Of a stretch of DNA of 33,969 nucleotides, positions 33,151-33,969 are shown piece after piece. This stretch comes from CAYJBH01 sp964370765 (GTDB lineage: Bacteria; Bacillota; Clostridia; Oscillospirales; Ruminococcaceae): assembly GCA_964370765.1 (NCBI GenBank), contig CAYJKW010000018.1, positions 1-33,969 on the forward strand, read 5' to 3'. Position 1 is the stretch's first letter. Each line of letters opens with the position of its first letter. Both the position numbers and the translations under genes were made by a program. The notes under the pieces were generated by a model. The model was given only the letters and a program-made list of their open reading frames with translations. It ran no database searches and was not told where the DNA came from.

Positions 33151-33820
33151 TTTTTTTCTCCAGCGAATATCCTGTGTTGCGTATGGCTGATATTTTAATA
33201 TCAGCATCTAATAATGTTAACTTCTTTCTAAGATATGATATATAAACCCACACAATATTTATCTCTACATCGCTATCAAGTCCCCATATCTTCTCCAAAA
33301 ATTGCTCTGTCGGTATAACTATCCTTTCATTTTTCATAAGCATTTCCATCATCTGAAACTCTTTACCTGCAAGCTTAAAAAAGGCTTTGTCTGTCGACAA
33401 TACAAATGTTTTGCAATTCAAGCTTACATTGCCATATCTGAGTTTAAAAGAGGTGCTGTCGGTGGATTTTCTTGTTATGGCTCGTATGCGCGCCATAAGT
33501 TCCTTTGCATCAAAAGGCTTTGTCAAATAATCGTTAGCACCAAAGTCAAGTCCCGTTACCTTATCGTCGATAGTAGCTTTTGCAGTAAGCATAAGAATAG
33601 GAACCGTAACGCCCATTCCCCTTACATGCTTTAACACTGAAACCCCATCCATTTTGGGCATCATAATATCTAAAATTACTACATCATAATCCAACGACTC
33701 AATGTAAGCAATAGCATCCTCACCATCGTAAACAGCATCTACAGAATAGTTGTGAAACTCAAAAATTTTCACCAATGCCTTTGATATCTTCCTATCATCC
33801 TCACACAATAAAACACGCAT
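33143..33820 (-). CDS. OmpR-family response regulator
   Basis: A 225-residue DNA-binding regulator. The receiver domain (about 1-115) has D8 and D9 of the acidic pocket, phosphoacceptor D51 in VVILDIMMPKMDG, and K81 in LTAK. The winged-helix output domain (about 128-222) ends in YISYLRKKL and IRNTGYSLEK. The ATG at 33820 follows CAGGAGAG; the frame extends upstream to 33853, but without a ribosome binding site. The gene is transcribed with the kinase gene, which overlaps its end. Repeats upstream of it and of the VTC gene suggest that it controls itself and the envelope operon. Confidence 0.94.
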   Translation of the reverse strand: MRVLLCEDDRKISKALVKIFEFHNYSVDAVYDGEDAIAYIESLDYDVVILDIMMPKMDGVSVLKHVRGMGVTVPILMLTAKATIDDKVTGLDFGANDYLTKPFDAKELMARIRAITRKSTDSTSFKLRYGNVSLNCKTFVLSTDKAFFKLAGKEFQMMEMLMKNERIVIPTEQFLEKIWGLDSDVEINIVWVYISYLRKKLTLLDADIKISAIRNTGYSLEKKSD

Positions 33821-33872
33821 CACTCTCTCCTGTAGTTTAAAACAACCAATCAATAAGCTATAGTTATCTATT

Positions 33873-33904
33873 ATTATATTATTTAAACTTTAATTTTACT
33901 TTAA
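33873..33904 (-). promoter_or_regulatory. Regulator gene promoter with TTAAAGT direct repeat
   Basis: On the minus strand TTAAAGT, 4 nt, TTAAAGT (33887-33904), 8 nt, TATAAT (33873-33878). The two 7-mers are identical with an 11-bp period and overlie the -35 position, the arrangement of activation by an OmpR-family protein. Autoregulation is inferred. Confidence 0.65.
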
Positions 33905-33937
33905 AATACTAACTAATTTATATTTGGTTTAGAGCTA

Positions 33938-33967
33938 ATTATACCATATCAACACATCTCATAACAA
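33938..33967 (-). promoter_or_regulatory. Upstream constitutive-type promoter of the two-component genes
   Basis: On the minus strand TTGTTA (33962-33967), 18 nt, and TATAAT (33938-33943) preceded by TG one base away. This second promoter would read through the repeat at 33887-33904, so the bound regulator could also block it. Confidence 0.55.
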
Positions 33968-33969
33968 CC

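Noticed and set aside
1..33969. CRISPR arrays, tRNA or rRNA genes, insertion sequences, phage or conjugation genes
   Set aside because: Looked for repeats, CCA-ended cloverleafs, and transposase or integrase motifs; none seen.

Overview
The window looks like a chromosomal segment of a low-GC Gram-positive anaerobe, most likely of class Clostridia; I cannot name genus or species. The evidence is the strong AGGAGG-type ribosome binding sites, sigma-A-type promoters with T-run hairpin terminators, a MtlR/HPr-type PTS, DUF1846, VTC/DUF4956 and Cthe_2159-like proteins, and a remnant of an S-layer-homology protein. A run of 10 N at 29110-29119 marks a draft-assembly join. I see no rRNA, tRNA, CRISPR array, insertion sequence or phage gene.

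Left part (1-6665, + strand): the 3' part of a membrane-anchored VanT-type serine/alanine racemase; a tight operon of thiamine pyrophosphokinase, a short MGMT-like protein and a low-molecular-weight tyrosine phosphatase; a DUF1846 protein; a membrane-anchored HtrA protease; and a VOC-family protein. A second, full-length Ogt methyltransferase converges on the VOC gene from the minus strand.

Middle part (7229-15515, minus strand): a seven-gene, self-contained mannitol-type PTS operon read as EIICB, HPr, MtlR activator, EIIA, 1-phosphofructokinase-like kinase, SorE-like zinc dehydrogenase, Enzyme I. It has a consensus promoter, an upstream palindrome resembling an MtlR operator and a strong terminator. 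The set suggests hexitol uptake, oxidation to a ketose-1-phosphate and a second phosphorylation, instead of the usual MtlD route through fructose-6-phosphate. Its HPr has the catalytic His15 but no Ser46.

Next (15538-24846, minus strand): an aconitase-family hydratase; a gene-poor 520-base stretch holding a decayed SLH-protein gene on the plus strand with an intact-looking promoter; a type A chloramphenicol acetyltransferase; and a four-gene operon of a divergent cyclophilin, an NCS1 permease and hydantoinase/oxoprolinase subunits A and B.

Right part (24919-33969, minus strand): a cell-envelope module. An OmpR-type two-component system is followed by a VTC-type polyphosphate polymerase, a DUF4956 membrane protein, a GT2-GtrA protein probably fused to a phosphodiester glycosidase across the assembly gap, a small membrane protein, a beta-helical carbohydrate-binding lipoprotein and a separately promoted lipoprotein. 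The promoters of the regulator and of the VTC gene share the same architecture (TTAAAGT-like repeat, 4 nt, repeat, 8 nt, TATAAT). This predicts the regulator's binding site and links the two-component system to the polymer/envelope genes.
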